Below are positions 17,852 to 26,559 of a stretch of DNA of 64,000 nucleotides, piece by piece. The stretch is taken from positions 42,625 to 106,624 of the forward strand of contig CAWARK010000007.1 of the NCBI GenBank assembly GCA_963784415.1, read 5' to 3'. The position numbers and the translations under genes are program-made. The first letter of the stretch is position 1. Each line of letters starts with the position of its first letter. The notes beneath the pieces are model-generated. The model saw only the letters and a program-made list of their open reading frames with translations. It searched no databases and had not been told where the DNA came from. This DNA is from UBA7672 sp963784415. GTDB taxonomy: Bacteria; Pseudomonadota; Alphaproteobacteria; Caulobacterales; Hyphomonadaceae.

Positions 17852-18334
17852 CTAGGGAGAAAGGTTGTCGCCGCGAAAGGAGCGGCGCGAGCTTGCTCCA
17901 TCGTCAATAAATTCTCCCAACGATTTGGCGAAGACCAGAAGCCTTTTACGAACCGATGCCGGAAGCCTCGCAAAGGCGCCCAGCAGGTTGAGGGTCTCTT
18001 TGTCAGCAAGCAAATCTGCCATGCCATCGCGTGTTCGATCCTTCTCTTCTGCGCAGGAAGGCGCGCCCGGCGAAAGCGAATCGAAGAAGTAGTTGACCGG
18101 CACCTTCAAGACTTTTGCGAGTATGAAGAGACGAGCCGCGGAAATTCGTGATGCGGAGCATTCGTATTTCTGCACCTGCTGGAACTGGAGGCCGAGCGAT
18201 GTCGCAAGATCGGTCTGCGTCAATCCAAGCAGTCTGCGCCGCCGCCGGAGGCGACGACCGATGGCAAGATTTATACCCTCTTCGCTGGGGCCATCAGACA
18301 GTGTATTTGTCGTGTCGGGACGGTAGGATGCCAT
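17852..18334 (-). CDS. XRE-family transcriptional regulator
   Basis: A 160-aa DNA-binding protein. The Cro/C1-type helix-turn-helix spans about residues 23-80: IGRRLRRRRRLLGLTQTDLATSLGLQFQQVQKYECSASRISAARLF, read here as adjoining segments of one domain (VNYFF follows). The C-terminal half is helical (LPASVRKRLLVFAKSLGEF). This single-domain type with the LTQxxLAxxLGxxFQQVQKYE pattern is frequent and multi-copy in alphaproteobacteria, often of unknown target. It sits 79 bp upstream of the DUF1993 gene and may share its transcript. Confidence 0.9.
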   Translation of the reverse strand: MASYRPDTTNTLSDGPSEEGINLAIGRRLRRRRRLLGLTQTDLATSLGLQFQQVQKYECSASRISAARLFILAKVLKVPVNYFFDSLSPGAPSCAEEKDRTRDGMADLLADKETLNLLGAFARLPASVRKRLLVFAKSLGEFIDDGASSRRSFRGDNLSP

Positions 18335-18441
18335 TGTCGCCTCGGTTTACTCCTGCGGATCGAGATGGCCATGCAACGGCGCTCCGCAAGCAGCGGAGTT
18401 CCGAATTGTTTTTGACGTTTCTTGATACAGATCAATGAAAA

Positions 18442-18467
18442 GGCCGCGCTGATGAAGCAGCGCGGCC
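18442..18467 (-). terminator. Rho-independent terminator after secreted protein copy 2
   Basis: Read on the minus strand: GGCCGCGCTG, six-base loop, CAGCGCGGCC, then TTTTC. A perfect 10-bp stem with a T-run, just past the stop at 18492. The other paralogue ends in a terminator with the identical stem. Confidence 0.85.
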
Positions 18468-18491
18468 CTCGATCGTTGAGTCTGCAGACGC

Positions 18492-19562
18492 CTAGCGCGT
18501 GGGCTTCGACTTCGACGGTTTTTTCAGGGAGGCTTCCTTCGCGCGTTCCAGTTCGCGCGCACCGGCCAGAATGCCGATCATGCCCTGATTGCCTTCATGG
18601 CAGGCGTACTCATAGACGCGCGTTGCGGGATAGAAGCTCAGCTCCGCTTTCCACGGCTGCGTGTAGGTGGCCGGATCGTTCACCTCGAACTGATAGTTCA
18701 CTTCCTTGTCGCTGATGCGGGTCAGCTTCTCGGTTACCACCCCGTCCGCAGAAACCGGGAAGTCCTGCTCCCTGGCCTGCTGCGGGTTGATGTTGATCGT
18801 TTCCATCGTGAACGTGTCGCCATCCCACCAGCCGACCGTATCGCCGAGCCATGGCTTGATCGCGTTTGGCTTGTGACCCTTGCGCGCCTCGTCCGCTGAT
18901 TTGAAGATCGGAACGATGCGCGCATCGTGCGCCATCTCGACCAGGATCATCATGTGCGTCGGCGTCTGCACGAACTGGTAATTGTTGTTGTACAGCACGC
19001 TCAGCATGCCCGGTCCGCCCGTCTGGCCGAAGCCGATCAAGCAACGCTCCGACAGCGTCGGCTCTTCAGGACCTTCATACGGCGCGTTGCCGGTCATGTA
19101 GATCCGGAAGCCTTCCATGTTGCGCCGCGCCTGGCCCTCCGGATCCTTGAACGGAAGCTGACCGTTGGCAGGCTCGATGATGTTCGAGGTGCGGTACTCG
19201 CCCTTGACGATCGCCAGCTTTTCGCCCGGCGCGACCCAGAACTTGTCATAGCCCTTGAGGCCGAAATCATCGCCGCCCTTTTCGGGCGCGCCCTTCTTCG
19301 GATCCGAATATCCAGCGTTGCTGAATTCCGGATCATCCGCCGCAATGCCGGCCAGCGCCGTGCCTTTCGCAATCTTCGTCGCCTCAGCCTCGCTTACCAC
19401 GAGGCTCTTCTGGTCCGGCGCTCGCGACAGAGGCGTCAGCGACGCGTTGCTCCATGCGCCGTTGAGGTCAGCCTTCCCGTCCGACGAGCGCGGAACCTGT
19501 GCAAACGCGGGCGTCGAAATAGCGATGGCAAGTGCGGCCAGGGCCGGCTTGAGCAGTTTCAT
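18492..19562 (-). CDS. Secreted protein of unknown function, paralogue 2 of tandem pair
   Basis: A 356-aa exported protein from the ATG at 19560-19562: signal peptide MKLLKPALAALAIAISTPAFA, then VPRSSDGKADLNGAWSN, a start typical of a large uncharacterised family of secreted proteins with PxxxDGKxDLxGxW. Later blocks: ERCLIGFGQTGGPGMLSVLY, MMILVEMAHDARIVPIF, WLGDTVGWWDGDTFTMETI and YEYACHEGNQGMIGIL. The C-terminus is Lys-rich. About two thirds of residues match the upstream neighbour at 19738-20811, so the pair arose by tandem duplication. No enzymatic motif recognised. Confidence 0.8.
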   Translation of the reverse strand: MKLLKPALAALAIAISTPAFAQVPRSSDGKADLNGAWSNASLTPLSRAPDQKSLVVSEAEATKIAKGTALAGIAADDPEFSNAGYSDPKKGAPEKGGDDFGLKGYDKFWVAPGEKLAIVKGEYRTSNIIEPANGQLPFKDPEGQARRNMEGFRIYMTGNAPYEGPEEPTLSERCLIGFGQTGGPGMLSVLYNNNYQFVQTPTHMMILVEMAHDARIVPIFKSADEARKGHKPNAIKPWLGDTVGWWDGDTFTMETININPQQAREQDFPVSADGVVTEKLTRISDKEVNYQFEVNDPATYTQPWKAELSFYPATRVYEYACHEGNQGMIGILAGARELERAKEASLKKPSKSKPTR

Positions 19563-19686
19563 GGTATCCTCCCGTGGATCCTGTTGAGCCTGCGCTCTTC
19601 TGCGAAGCGCATGGGTCATCGGACATAAACTAAGGCCGCGCTTTCGCGATTGCAAATACCGCGATTGAGCCGCGTACAATTGAAAA

Positions 19687-19712
19687 GGCCGCGCTGAGGG
19701 TTCAGCGCGGCC
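19687..19712 (-). terminator. Rho-independent terminator after secreted protein copy 1
   Basis: On the minus strand GGCCGCGCTG, loop of six, CAGCGCGGCC, TTTTC. The stem equals that at 18442-18467; only the loop differs, so the duplication unit included the terminator. Confidence 0.85.
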
Positions 19713-19737
19713 CATCCATTCCTGACGCGGTGAAAAC

Positions 19738-20811
19738 CTAGCGTGTCCGCTTGCTCGCCTTGACGGGCTTGGCATTGAGAGCGGCCTCACGCTCCAGCTC
19801 GCGCGCTCCGGCGAGAATGCCGATCATGCCCTGGTTGCCTTCGTGGCAGGCATACTCATAGAGCCGCGACGTCGGATAGAAGCTCAGCTCGGCTTTCCAC
19901 GGCTGCGTGTAGGTGTCCGGATCGGTCACCGCAAACTCGTAGAAGATGTCCTTGTCGCCCGTGCGCGTCAGTCGCTCGGTGACCACGGCCTTCGACGACA
20001 GCGGGAAGGACTGGTTCTGCGCCTGAAGCGGATTGATGTTCACGCTCTCCATCACGAACGTGTCGCCGTCCCACCAGCCGACCGTGTCACCCAGCCACGG
20101 CGTGATCACCGCCGGACGATGGTGCGCGCGCGCTTCATCAGCGTTGGCGAAGATCGGAACGATACGCGCATCGTGCGCCATCTCGACGAGGATCATCATG
20201 TAGCCAGGCGTCTGCACGAACTGATAATTGTTGTTGTACAGCACGCTCAGCATGCCCGGTCCGCCGGTCTGGCCGAAGCCGATCAGGCAACGTTCGGAGA
20301 TCGCGGGCTCTTCCGGACCCTCATACGGGGCAGCGCCCGTCATGTAGCGCTGGAAGCCGATCATTTGCTTGCGCTGCTGGGCAGCCACGTCCTTGAACGG
20401 CAGCTGACCGTTAGCGGGCTCGATGATGTTCGAGGTGCGCCACTCGCCTTTCACGTTCGACAACTTGTCGCCTGGCGTGACCCAGAAACTGTCATAGCCC
20501 TTGAGACCGAAGTCCGAGCCGCCCTTGGGCGGCGCGCCCTTGTTCGGGTCGGAGTAGGTTGTGTTCTTGCTGAATTCGGGATCGTCAGCCGGCACGCCGG
20601 CAATCGCTGTCTTCGCCGCGATGGCCTTCGCCTGTTCCTCGGTCACCACGAGGCTCTTCTGGGCGGGCGAGCGCGACAGCGGCGTAAGGGAAGCATTGGT
20701 CCAGATGCCCGACATGTCGGGCTTGCCATCCGGGGTGCGCGGAACCTGAGCCAGCGCCGGTTGCGCCAGCACAATCGCAATGGCCGCCAGGGCCGGCTTG
20801 AGCAGTCTCAT
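19738..20811 (-). CDS. Secreted protein of unknown function, paralogue 1 of tandem pair
   Basis: A 357-aa exported protein with signal peptide MRLLKPALAAIAIVLAQPALA followed by VPRTPDGKPDMSGIWTN. It shares every block of its neighbour at 18492: ERCLIGFGQTGGPGMLSVLY, MMILVEMAHDARIVPIF, WLGDTVGWWDGDTFVMESV and YEYACHEGNQGMIGIL. The WWDGDTF motif and conserved Cys pair (ERCLI, YACHE) are the best handles for family assignment. Each gene has its own terminator, so they may be transcribed separately. Function unknown. Confidence 0.8.
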   Translation of the reverse strand: MRLLKPALAAIAIVLAQPALAQVPRTPDGKPDMSGIWTNASLTPLSRSPAQKSLVVTEEQAKAIAAKTAIAGVPADDPEFSKNTTYSDPNKGAPPKGGSDFGLKGYDSFWVTPGDKLSNVKGEWRTSNIIEPANGQLPFKDVAAQQRKQMIGFQRYMTGAAPYEGPEEPAISERCLIGFGQTGGPGMLSVLYNNNYQFVQTPGYMMILVEMAHDARIVPIFANADEARAHHRPAVITPWLGDTVGWWDGDTFVMESVNINPLQAQNQSFPLSSKAVVTERLTRTGDKDIFYEFAVTDPDTYTQPWKAELSFYPTSRLYEYACHEGNQGMIGILAGARELEREAALNAKPVKASKRTR

Positions 20812-20990
20812 CAGATCCTCCTGTAGGGTCGATTGTGCACCCGCCCTGCTATGTGGCGCGTGTCAGCGTAAGGGAGATTACTCCGAATTGACCAATGCGG
20901 AAGGTCCTTCCTTGGGGAGGCTGGCTCCATTCCGGCTTCGGTGTATGGTCCCCCCGGTTTTCGGCACTGCGAACGATGTGGGAGAGACAG

Positions 20991-21806
20991 ATGACCGCTC
21001 ATTTCTGGAAAGCCGCTGGCGCATCTATGCTGGCGCTCGCCTTTGCCGCCGCATGTGGAGGCGAATCGAAGCCAGCCGAAACGCCCGTCGCCGAAGCCCC
21101 CACCCCGCCGCCGGCCCCGGTCGCGCCGGACTACGCGTCCTTTCTGACGCCGGAACGTCTGGCCGAAGACACCGCCAAGGACGCCAACCGCAAGCCGGCC
21201 GAAGTGATGGCTTTCTCGAAGCTGATGCCCGGCAACACCGTTTTCGAGATCGAAGCCGGCGCCGGCTATTATACCGAGCTGTTCTCCCGCGCTGTCGGAC
21301 CGACCGGCAAGGTCGTGATGCAGGCGCCGAAGGAATTCGAAGGCTTCTACAAGGATGCCCTCGCCCTCCGCCTGAAGGACAGCCGCCTCCCGAACGTCGT
21401 CGTCTCGTGGTCGACCTTCGACAAGCTCGACGCAGCCGACGCCTCGGTCGACGTCGTGACCTGGTATCAGGGCCCGCACGAAATGTGGTGCAAGGCCGCC
21501 TGCGGCAACGTCCCGATGGGCGCGCCGACCGCTGCCTTCGCGGAGATCGCGCGCATCCTGAAGCCGGGCGGCGTCTTCGTCGTCATGGATCACGTCGCCA
21601 AGGCCGGCTCGCCCGACACCTCGGGCAATGACCTGCACCGCATCGATCCGGCCATCGTGAAACCGCTGATCGCAGCTTCTGGCCTTGTCCTCGACGAAGA
21701 GAGCACGCTGCTCGCCAACGCTGCCGACGATCACACGCTCGGCGTGTTCGACAAGGCGATCCAGGGCAAGACGGACCAGTTCCTGATCCGCTACCGCAAA
21801 CCGTAG
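20991..21806 (+). CDS. Methyltransferase-fold lipoprotein (COG4798-like), copy 1
   Basis: A 271-aa protein with a lipoprotein signal (LAFAAAC, Cys22) and a Pro/Ala linker, then a class I SAM-methyltransferase fold: motif I-like FEIEAGAGYYTE (85-96), ILKPGGVFVVMDHVAKAGSP, GNDLHRIDPAIVKPLI and a C-terminal GKTDQFLIRYRK. COG4798 'predicted methyltransferase' proteins share the LHRIDP segment. Export of a SAM-dependent enzyme is odd because SAM is cytoplasmic, so it may have lost catalysis or use another ligand. A paralogue lies 109 bp downstream. Confidence 0.82.
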   Translation: MTAHFWKAAGASMLALAFAAACGGESKPAETPVAEAPTPPPAPVAPDYASFLTPERLAEDTAKDANRKPAEVMAFSKLMPGNTVFEIEAGAGYYTELFSRAVGPTGKVVMQAPKEFEGFYKDALALRLKDSRLPNVVVSWSTFDKLDAADASVDVVTWYQGPHEMWCKAACGNVPMGAPTAAFAEIARILKPGGVFVVMDHVAKAGSPDTSGNDLHRIDPAIVKPLIAASGLVLDEESTLLANAADDHTLGVFDKAIQGKTDQFLIRYRKP

Positions 21807-21915
21807 GACCGCCAGAGAAACCGCCACACTATGTGGCCTGATTAGTTGCCTGAGTAATTGGGGGACGGCGCGGACCGCAACACCGGTCACGCCCTCTCGC
21901 CGGGGAGGACACACC

Positions 21916-22695
21916 ATGAAACGTTCGATCATCGCGGCGGCCAGCGCGCTCGCCCTTCTTGCTTCGGCGTGCACATCTACGCCCCCGCCATCGAAACCAG
22001 GCCTCGCCGCCGCCGCCTACGCCGCCTTCCTCGCCGACCCCGGCCGCCCGGAAGCCGACCGCAAGGACGATGAAGCGCGCAAGCCCGCCGAGGTCCTCGC
22101 CTTCGCGGATATCCGTCCTGGTGACATCGTTCTCGAACTCGAAGCGGGCCGCGGCTGGTATTCGGACATTATCTCCTCCGCAGTCGGCCCGACGGGCAAG
22201 CTGGTCATCCAGTACCCGCCGGAATTCGCCTATGGCGACGCCGCTTTCAAAGCGCGCACGGATGCCGGGCGTCTCAAGAACGCAGAGATCGTGAAATCGC
22301 ACTTCGATGACCTGCAACAGGTCGCCAGCAATTCGGTCGACCGCGTCCTCTGGATCCTCGGGCCGCACGAACTCTACTACACGCCGCCAAACTCGCGCGG
22401 TCTCGGCAATGACGAAAAGGCGTACGCTGAAATCGTGCGGGTGCTGAAGCCAGGCGGCCTGTTCATCGCCATGGACCATGCCGCAGACCCCGGCACGTCT
22501 GTCACGATCGCGCAGACCCTGCACCGCATCGATCCGTCCGTTGTAGTCTCCGCTTCACAGCACGCGGGCCTCAAGATGCTGGGCCGCAGCGAAGTTCTGG
22601 CAAATCCGTCTGACGACCACACAGCCATGGTCTTCGACAGCACCATCCGGCGCCACACCGACCAGTTCCTCTTCAAATTCCAGAAGAAGAACTGA
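21916..22695 (+). CDS. Methyltransferase-fold lipoprotein (COG4798-like), copy 2
   Basis: A 259-aa paralogue of the preceding gene. Lipobox LASAC gives Cys19. The fold blocks are in the same order: VLELEAGRGWYSD (72-84), DRVLWILGPHELYY, VLKPGGLFIAMDHAADPG, TLHRIDPSVVVSASQHAG and RHTDQFLFKFQKK. Compared with copy 1 the motif I Gly pattern is AGRG instead of AGAG. Both have Glu-Ala where canonical methyltransferases have a Gly-rich turn. The tandem arrangement suggests duplication and a shared envelope role, which cannot be named from sequence. Confidence 0.82.
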   Translation: MKRSIIAAASALALLASACTSTPPPSKPGLAAAAYAAFLADPGRPEADRKDDEARKPAEVLAFADIRPGDIVLELEAGRGWYSDIISSAVGPTGKLVIQYPPEFAYGDAAFKARTDAGRLKNAEIVKSHFDDLQQVASNSVDRVLWILGPHELYYTPPNSRGLGNDEKAYAEIVRVLKPGGLFIAMDHAADPGTSVTIAQTLHRIDPSVVVSASQHAGLKMLGRSEVLANPSDDHTAMVFDSTIRRHTDQFLFKFQKKN

Positions 22696-22734
22696 CACTC
22701 GCCAGCGTTCGCAACGCACTTTAGACTGGCGCGC

Positions 22735-23262
22735 ATGATGGTTATCCGCGCCCGCTGCAGTCTGGCCGGCCTCGCCCTCGCGGCGAGCCTTCTGGCCGCC
22801 TGCTCGCCGTCCGAAAAAGGCGTCAGCACGGCACGCAGCGGCGATCCTGTCATCGTCCTGTCCGAAGGCGCCTGCGACCAGACCTGTCCCATCTACGACA
22901 TGACGCTGCACCCTGACGGGTCTTACCTCCTGAACGGCGCCCGCTTCGTGAAAACCGCGGGCGTCACCGAAGGCAAGCTCGACGGATCCGCCTGGACCGC
23001 CGCACAGGCAGCGCTCGACGAAGCCAGCTTCTGGACGCTCGAGCCCAACCAGACGTCCAGTGATCACCCCTCCTGCGTCGAAGGCACGCCGACCGTCTCG
23101 GTCACCGTCCGCCTCGCCGACGGCAAGCAGAAGACGCTGACCTATCGCGCCGGGTGTGGCGGCGACGAAGGCCGCGCCCTCATCCCCGCCCTGCGCGAAG
23201 CGTTCACCTTCCATGATCTCGTCTGGACCGACGAACGCTTCGCCCCCGACGGCAGCCGCTAG
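22735..23262 (+). CDS. DUF6438-like lipoprotein
   Basis: A 175-aa lipoprotein: LAASLLAAC lipobox, then VIVLSEGACDQTCPIYDMTLHPDGSYLLNG, read as strand-Cys-strand blocks, FVKTAGVTEGKL, an ALDEASFW helix, and GTPTVSVTVRLADGKQKTLTYRAG. The CxxxCPxY pattern with a following DGxYxxxG and the late VTVRLxDGKxK strand match DUF6438, an uncharacterised periplasmic domain. Its TAG stop overlaps the GTG start of the antiporter gene by one base (TAGTG), so the two are translationally coupled. Confidence 0.78.
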   Translation: MMVIRARCSLAGLALAASLLAACSPSEKGVSTARSGDPVIVLSEGACDQTCPIYDMTLHPDGSYLLNGARFVKTAGVTEGKLDGSAWTAAQAALDEASFWTLEPNQTSSDHPSCVEGTPTVSVTVRLADGKQKTLTYRAGCGGDEGRALIPALREAFTFHDLVWTDERFAPDGSR

Positions 23263-24899
23263 TGGAATTGTTCAGCGTCGTTCTCGTCATGCTGCTGGCT
23301 GTGATCGCCAGCGGCTACACGGCGCGCATTTCGCCCCTGCCCGTGCCGCTGCCGCTCGTGCAGATCGCTTTCGGCGTGCTGATTGCTTCGGCGACAAACT
23401 TCCGCGCCGAACTCGAACCCGAAATTTTCTTCCTGCTTTTCCTGCCGCCGCTCCTGTTTCTCGACGGCTGGCGCATTCCCAAACAGGGCCTCTTCAAGGA
23501 CGGCACAACCATCCTCGAACTCGCCTTCGGCCTCGTCATCTTCACGGTTATTGGCGTGGGACTTTTCATCCACTGGCTGATCCCGTCCGTGCCGCTTGCG
23601 GTGGCCTTCGCACTCGCAGCCGTCGTGTCGCCCACAGACCCGATCGCCGTCTCCGCGATTGCCGCCCGCACGCCCATTCCCAAACGCGTCATGCACATTC
23701 TCGAGGGCGAGTCGCTCCTCAACGACGCGTCCGGCCTCGTCTGCCTGCGGTTTGCGATCGCCGCTGCGCTAACCGGCTCGTTTTCCATCGTCGACGCTTC
23801 GCTCACTTTCCTGCAGCTCGCGCTCGGCGGCATCGCAATCGGCTTCGGCGTCACCTGGGTGATCACACGCCTGAAGGGCTGGCTGTCCTTGACGCTCGGC
23901 GAGGAAAGCGGCTCGCAGATCCTTATCAGCCTGATCATTCCTTTCGCCGCCTACATGCTGGCTGAGCGTTTCCACTGCTCCGGCATTCTGGCCGCCGTCG
24001 CCGCCGGCATCACGATGAGCTACGCGGAAATCTCGGGCGGCGCGCAAGCCGAAACCCGCGTCAGCAGAAGCGCCGTCTGGGATACGATCCAGTTCGCCCT
24101 GAACGGCATCATCTTCGTGCTGCTCGGCGAGCAGTTGCCGAACGTCATAGCAAGCGCTTCGGAAACGGTGCGCAGCACGGGCCACGAGGAACTCTGGTGG
24201 CTCGCCGTCTACGCCGTCGCCATCACGTCGGCGCTCGGCGTCCTGCGTTTCGTGTGGGTCTGGGTATCCCTGCGCATGACGATCCTGCGGCGCAGGCGCG
24301 CCGGCGAGCCCGGTCCGCCACAAAGCCTGCGTCTCGTCGCGGTGATCTCCGTCGCGGGCGTGCGCGGCGCCATCACGCTTGCAGGCGCGCTCATCCTGCC
24401 CCTCACACTGACCGACGGAACAGAGTTCCCGGCGCGCGACCTCGCCATCCTGCTGGCCTCCAGCGTCATCATCAGCTCGCTCGTCGGGGCAAGCGTCTTC
24501 CTACCGCTCCTCCTCAAGGGATTAAAACTGCCCAGCGAGCAGGTGGCGGACGCAGCCGAAAGCACCGCACGCGATGCTGCAGCCGAGGCTGCGATGCTTG
24601 CCATCGAGAAGACGCAGCATGAGCTGGCCGCTGGACGACCCGATCCCGAAATCTACGCCGATGCCGCCGCGCGCATCATGTCGCTGTACCGCATCCGCAT
24701 CGAGGGGCGCTCGCAAACCGGCGCGGCTGCCGACCGCGTCCGCCTGAACGACGAGGTTGAGCGCAAGATGCGCCTCGCCGGCATCCGCGCCGAACGCGAC
24801 AAGATCTATGGCCTCGCACGCGACCGTCAGATTGACGACGACGTCGCCCGGAAACTCGTGCGCGAACTTGATCTTATTGAGTCGCGGATCAAGGGCTGA
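23262..24899 (+). CDS. Na+/H+ antiporter, CPA1 family
   Basis: A 545-aa integral membrane antiporter. About twelve hydrophobic segments occupy residues 5-425; conserved blocks are LFLPPLLFLDGWRIP, VVSPTDPIAVSAIA, the transport-site LEGESLLNDASGLV with its Asn-Asp pair, and FSVAGVRGAITLAGAL-like VISVAGVRGAITLAGAL. A cytoplasmic helical tail of about 110 residues follows (RDAAAEAAMLAIEKTQHEL, ERDKIYGLARDRQIDDDVARKLVREL). It exchanges Na+ or another monovalent cation for protons. Start is GTG, overlapping the DUF6438-like stop. Confidence 0.93.
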   Translation: MELFSVVLVMLLAVIASGYTARISPLPVPLPLVQIAFGVLIASATNFRAELEPEIFFLLFLPPLLFLDGWRIPKQGLFKDGTTILELAFGLVIFTVIGVGLFIHWLIPSVPLAVAFALAAVVSPTDPIAVSAIAARTPIPKRVMHILEGESLLNDASGLVCLRFAIAAALTGSFSIVDASLTFLQLALGGIAIGFGVTWVITRLKGWLSLTLGEESGSQILISLIIPFAAYMLAERFHCSGILAAVAAGITMSYAEISGGAQAETRVSRSAVWDTIQFALNGIIFVLLGEQLPNVIASASETVRSTGHEELWWLAVYAVAITSALGVLRFVWVWVSLRMTILRRRRAGEPGPPQSLRLVAVISVAGVRGAITLAGALILPLTLTDGTEFPARDLAILLASSVIISSLVGASVFLPLLLKGLKLPSEQVADAAESTARDAAAEAAMLAIEKTQHELAAGRPDPEIYADAAARIMSLYRIRIEGRSQTGAAADRVRLNDEVERKMRLAGIRAERDKIYGLARDRQIDDDVARKLVRELDLIESRIKG

Positions 24900-24937
24900 A
24901 CGGCGTCATAGACGCAGCATAAAGCGCGAGTGTCGAA

Positions 24938-25888
24938 ATGGATTGGATCATAGGACAGCCCACAGCGCTTGTTGTAGGCTATGCAAGCCTGATCGCGCTG
25001 CTGCTTGCTGGTAGCGTTGCCGCTTATACCCTACCACGCTTGCAGCCTGGTCGTTGGAAAGATCTTCCGGCGCGCGTCAAAACGTGGTGGGCAATCTGCG
25101 CATCGGTGGGCGGCGCATTGCTATTGGGTTGGCAGGCATCAACCATTGTTTTCGGACTGATCAGCTTCATCGCGCTCAGGGAATATCTGACGTTGGCGCC
25201 CACGCGTCGCGAGGATCGGCTCGCGGTGCTGTTCGTCTATTCGTCCGTATTGATCAGTTATTGGTCCATATGGATCGATACCTATCCGTATTTTCTGGTG
25301 ATCGTCCCGATTTACGTGTTCGTCGCCACGGCCGTATTGATGGCGCTGATCGGAAGGCCTGATGGATTTCTGGCGACTGTCGGCATCATGCATTGGGGCG
25401 TCATCGTTTGCGTTTTCAACCTTGGCCATGCCGCGTTTCTGATGCGCACGCCCGTGGAGGAGACGCCCCAAGCGGGTCCGGCTGGGCTGGTGTTTTTTCT
25501 TATCGCCATCACGGTGTTCAGCGACGCCGCTCAGTATGGCTGGGACAGGTTGATCGGAAAGCACAAGATCAGCGCACGGATCAGCGATGATAAAACGTGG
25601 GAAGGCCTGTTGGGCGGAACACTTACAAGCTGGATCGTGTTTGTATTTCTGGCCCCCTTCTTCAGCCCGCTCCCGTTCTGGCCAAGTGTCTTTGTTAGCG
25701 GCATCCTGCCAATTTGGGGCGCTGCCGGAAGCTTGACCATGTCAGCAGTGAAACGCGATCTGGGCGTAAGCAGTTCCAGCCTCTTGCTGCCTGGCTTTGG
25801 CGGCGCCCTTGATCGCATCGCAAGCCTCACATTCACTGCGCCTTGGTTTTTCCATATGCATGCGATATTTGCGTTGGAACGGTTCTGA
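24938..25888 (+). CDS. CdsA-like phosphatidate cytidylyltransferase homologue with degenerate signature
   Basis: A 316-aa membrane protein with about eight hydrophobic segments. The family region SDAAQYGWDRLIGKHK, then ISDDKTWEGLLGG, and the CDS signature at 269-295 (SAVKRDLG...LPGFGGALDRIAS) place it with CdsA/YnbB. The signature is damaged at key positions: the K-D after KRxxxx is S-S, the His of GHGG is Phe, and the final Asp is Ala, so CDP-diacylglycerol synthesis as such is doubtful. First gene of a three-gene block that is visibly less GC-rich than its surroundings (for example 26 G/C of 60 at 25261-25320), suggesting transfer. Confidence 0.8.
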   Translation: MDWIIGQPTALVVGYASLIALLLAGSVAAYTLPRLQPGRWKDLPARVKTWWAICASVGGALLLGWQASTIVFGLISFIALREYLTLAPTRREDRLAVLFVYSSVLISYWSIWIDTYPYFLVIVPIYVFVATAVLMALIGRPDGFLATVGIMHWGVIVCVFNLGHAAFLMRTPVEETPQAGPAGLVFFLIAITVFSDAAQYGWDRLIGKHKISARISDDKTWEGLLGGTLTSWIVFVFLAPFFSPLPFWPSVFVSGILPIWGAAGSLTMSAVKRDLGVSSSSLLLPGFGGALDRIASLTFTAPWFFHMHAIFALERF

Positions 25889-25890
25889 AC

Positions 25891-26532
25891 ATGCTTCAGG
25901 TTTTTCGACGGTTCCTTCTGGTTTTCATTGTCCGTCCATTCGCCAAGCTGATCATCGGCATGGACGTCTATGGGCGCGCAGGCCTTCCAATCAAAGGCCC
26001 GGCGATAGTCGCGGCAAACCACAACAGCCACATCGATACACTGCTCCTCTTGTGTCTGTTTCCTTCTGCCACTCTGTGCCGTGTCCGGCCCTTGGCGGCG
26101 GCGGATCATTTTCTGAGGTCACCGCTCTCCCGCTGGATGTCGCTCCGGATCATTGGTATTCTGCCGGTTGTCCGTGGTCGCGTCGGTCGGAATGTCGATG
26201 TTCTTGCGGAGAGCAAGGCGGCGCTCGCGCGGGGCGAAATCCTGCTGATATTTCCCGAGGGCACCCGCGGTGAAGCCGAGGAGATGGGCCCCTTCAAATC
26301 TGGCATCGCCCGATTGGCAGAGGCGTTTCCCGAAGCGCCGATTGTGCCGGTGTACCTACAAGGCGCCGGCAGGGTTTTGCCCCGAAACTCACGAATTCTG
26401 GTTCCGTTCAACTGCAGCGCGATTGTCGGTGCGCCGATCAGATGGACCGGCGACAGAAACGGTTTCATGTCCGATCTCAAAGGCACGCTGGAAGCGCTGC
26501 GGTTTGAAGCGCCTCCACTAAGGTGGCTCTGA
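25891..26532 (+). CDS. PlsC-type lysophospholipid acyltransferase
   Basis: A 213-aa membrane-associated acyltransferase from the ATG at 25891, two bases after the CdsA-like stop. Motif I NHNSHID gives the HX4D catalytic pair, motif III is FPEGTRGEAEEMGPFKSGIARLA (start FPEGTR), and IVPVYLQGAG is motif IV. The N-terminal helix FLLVFIVRPFAKLIIGM anchors it. Unlike the CdsA-like partner all acyl-transfer motifs are intact. It probably acylates a lyso-lipid of the same pathway as its neighbours; the lipid itself is not known. Confidence 0.88.
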   Translation: MLQVFRRFLLVFIVRPFAKLIIGMDVYGRAGLPIKGPAIVAANHNSHIDTLLLLCLFPSATLCRVRPLAAADHFLRSPLSRWMSLRIIGILPVVRGRVGRNVDVLAESKAALARGEILLIFPEGTRGEAEEMGPFKSGIARLAEAFPEAPIVPVYLQGAGRVLPRNSRILVPFNCSAIVGAPIRWTGDRNGFMSDLKGTLEALRFEAPPLRWL

Positions 26533-26559
26533 CCGGTTTTCCTGGAAGAACGATTGGGC

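Noticed and set aside
17773..18027. N-terminal extension of the DUF1993 frame
   Set aside because: It overlaps the XRE gene and lacks family-like sequence; the ATG at 17770-17772 begins directly at the conserved N-terminus.
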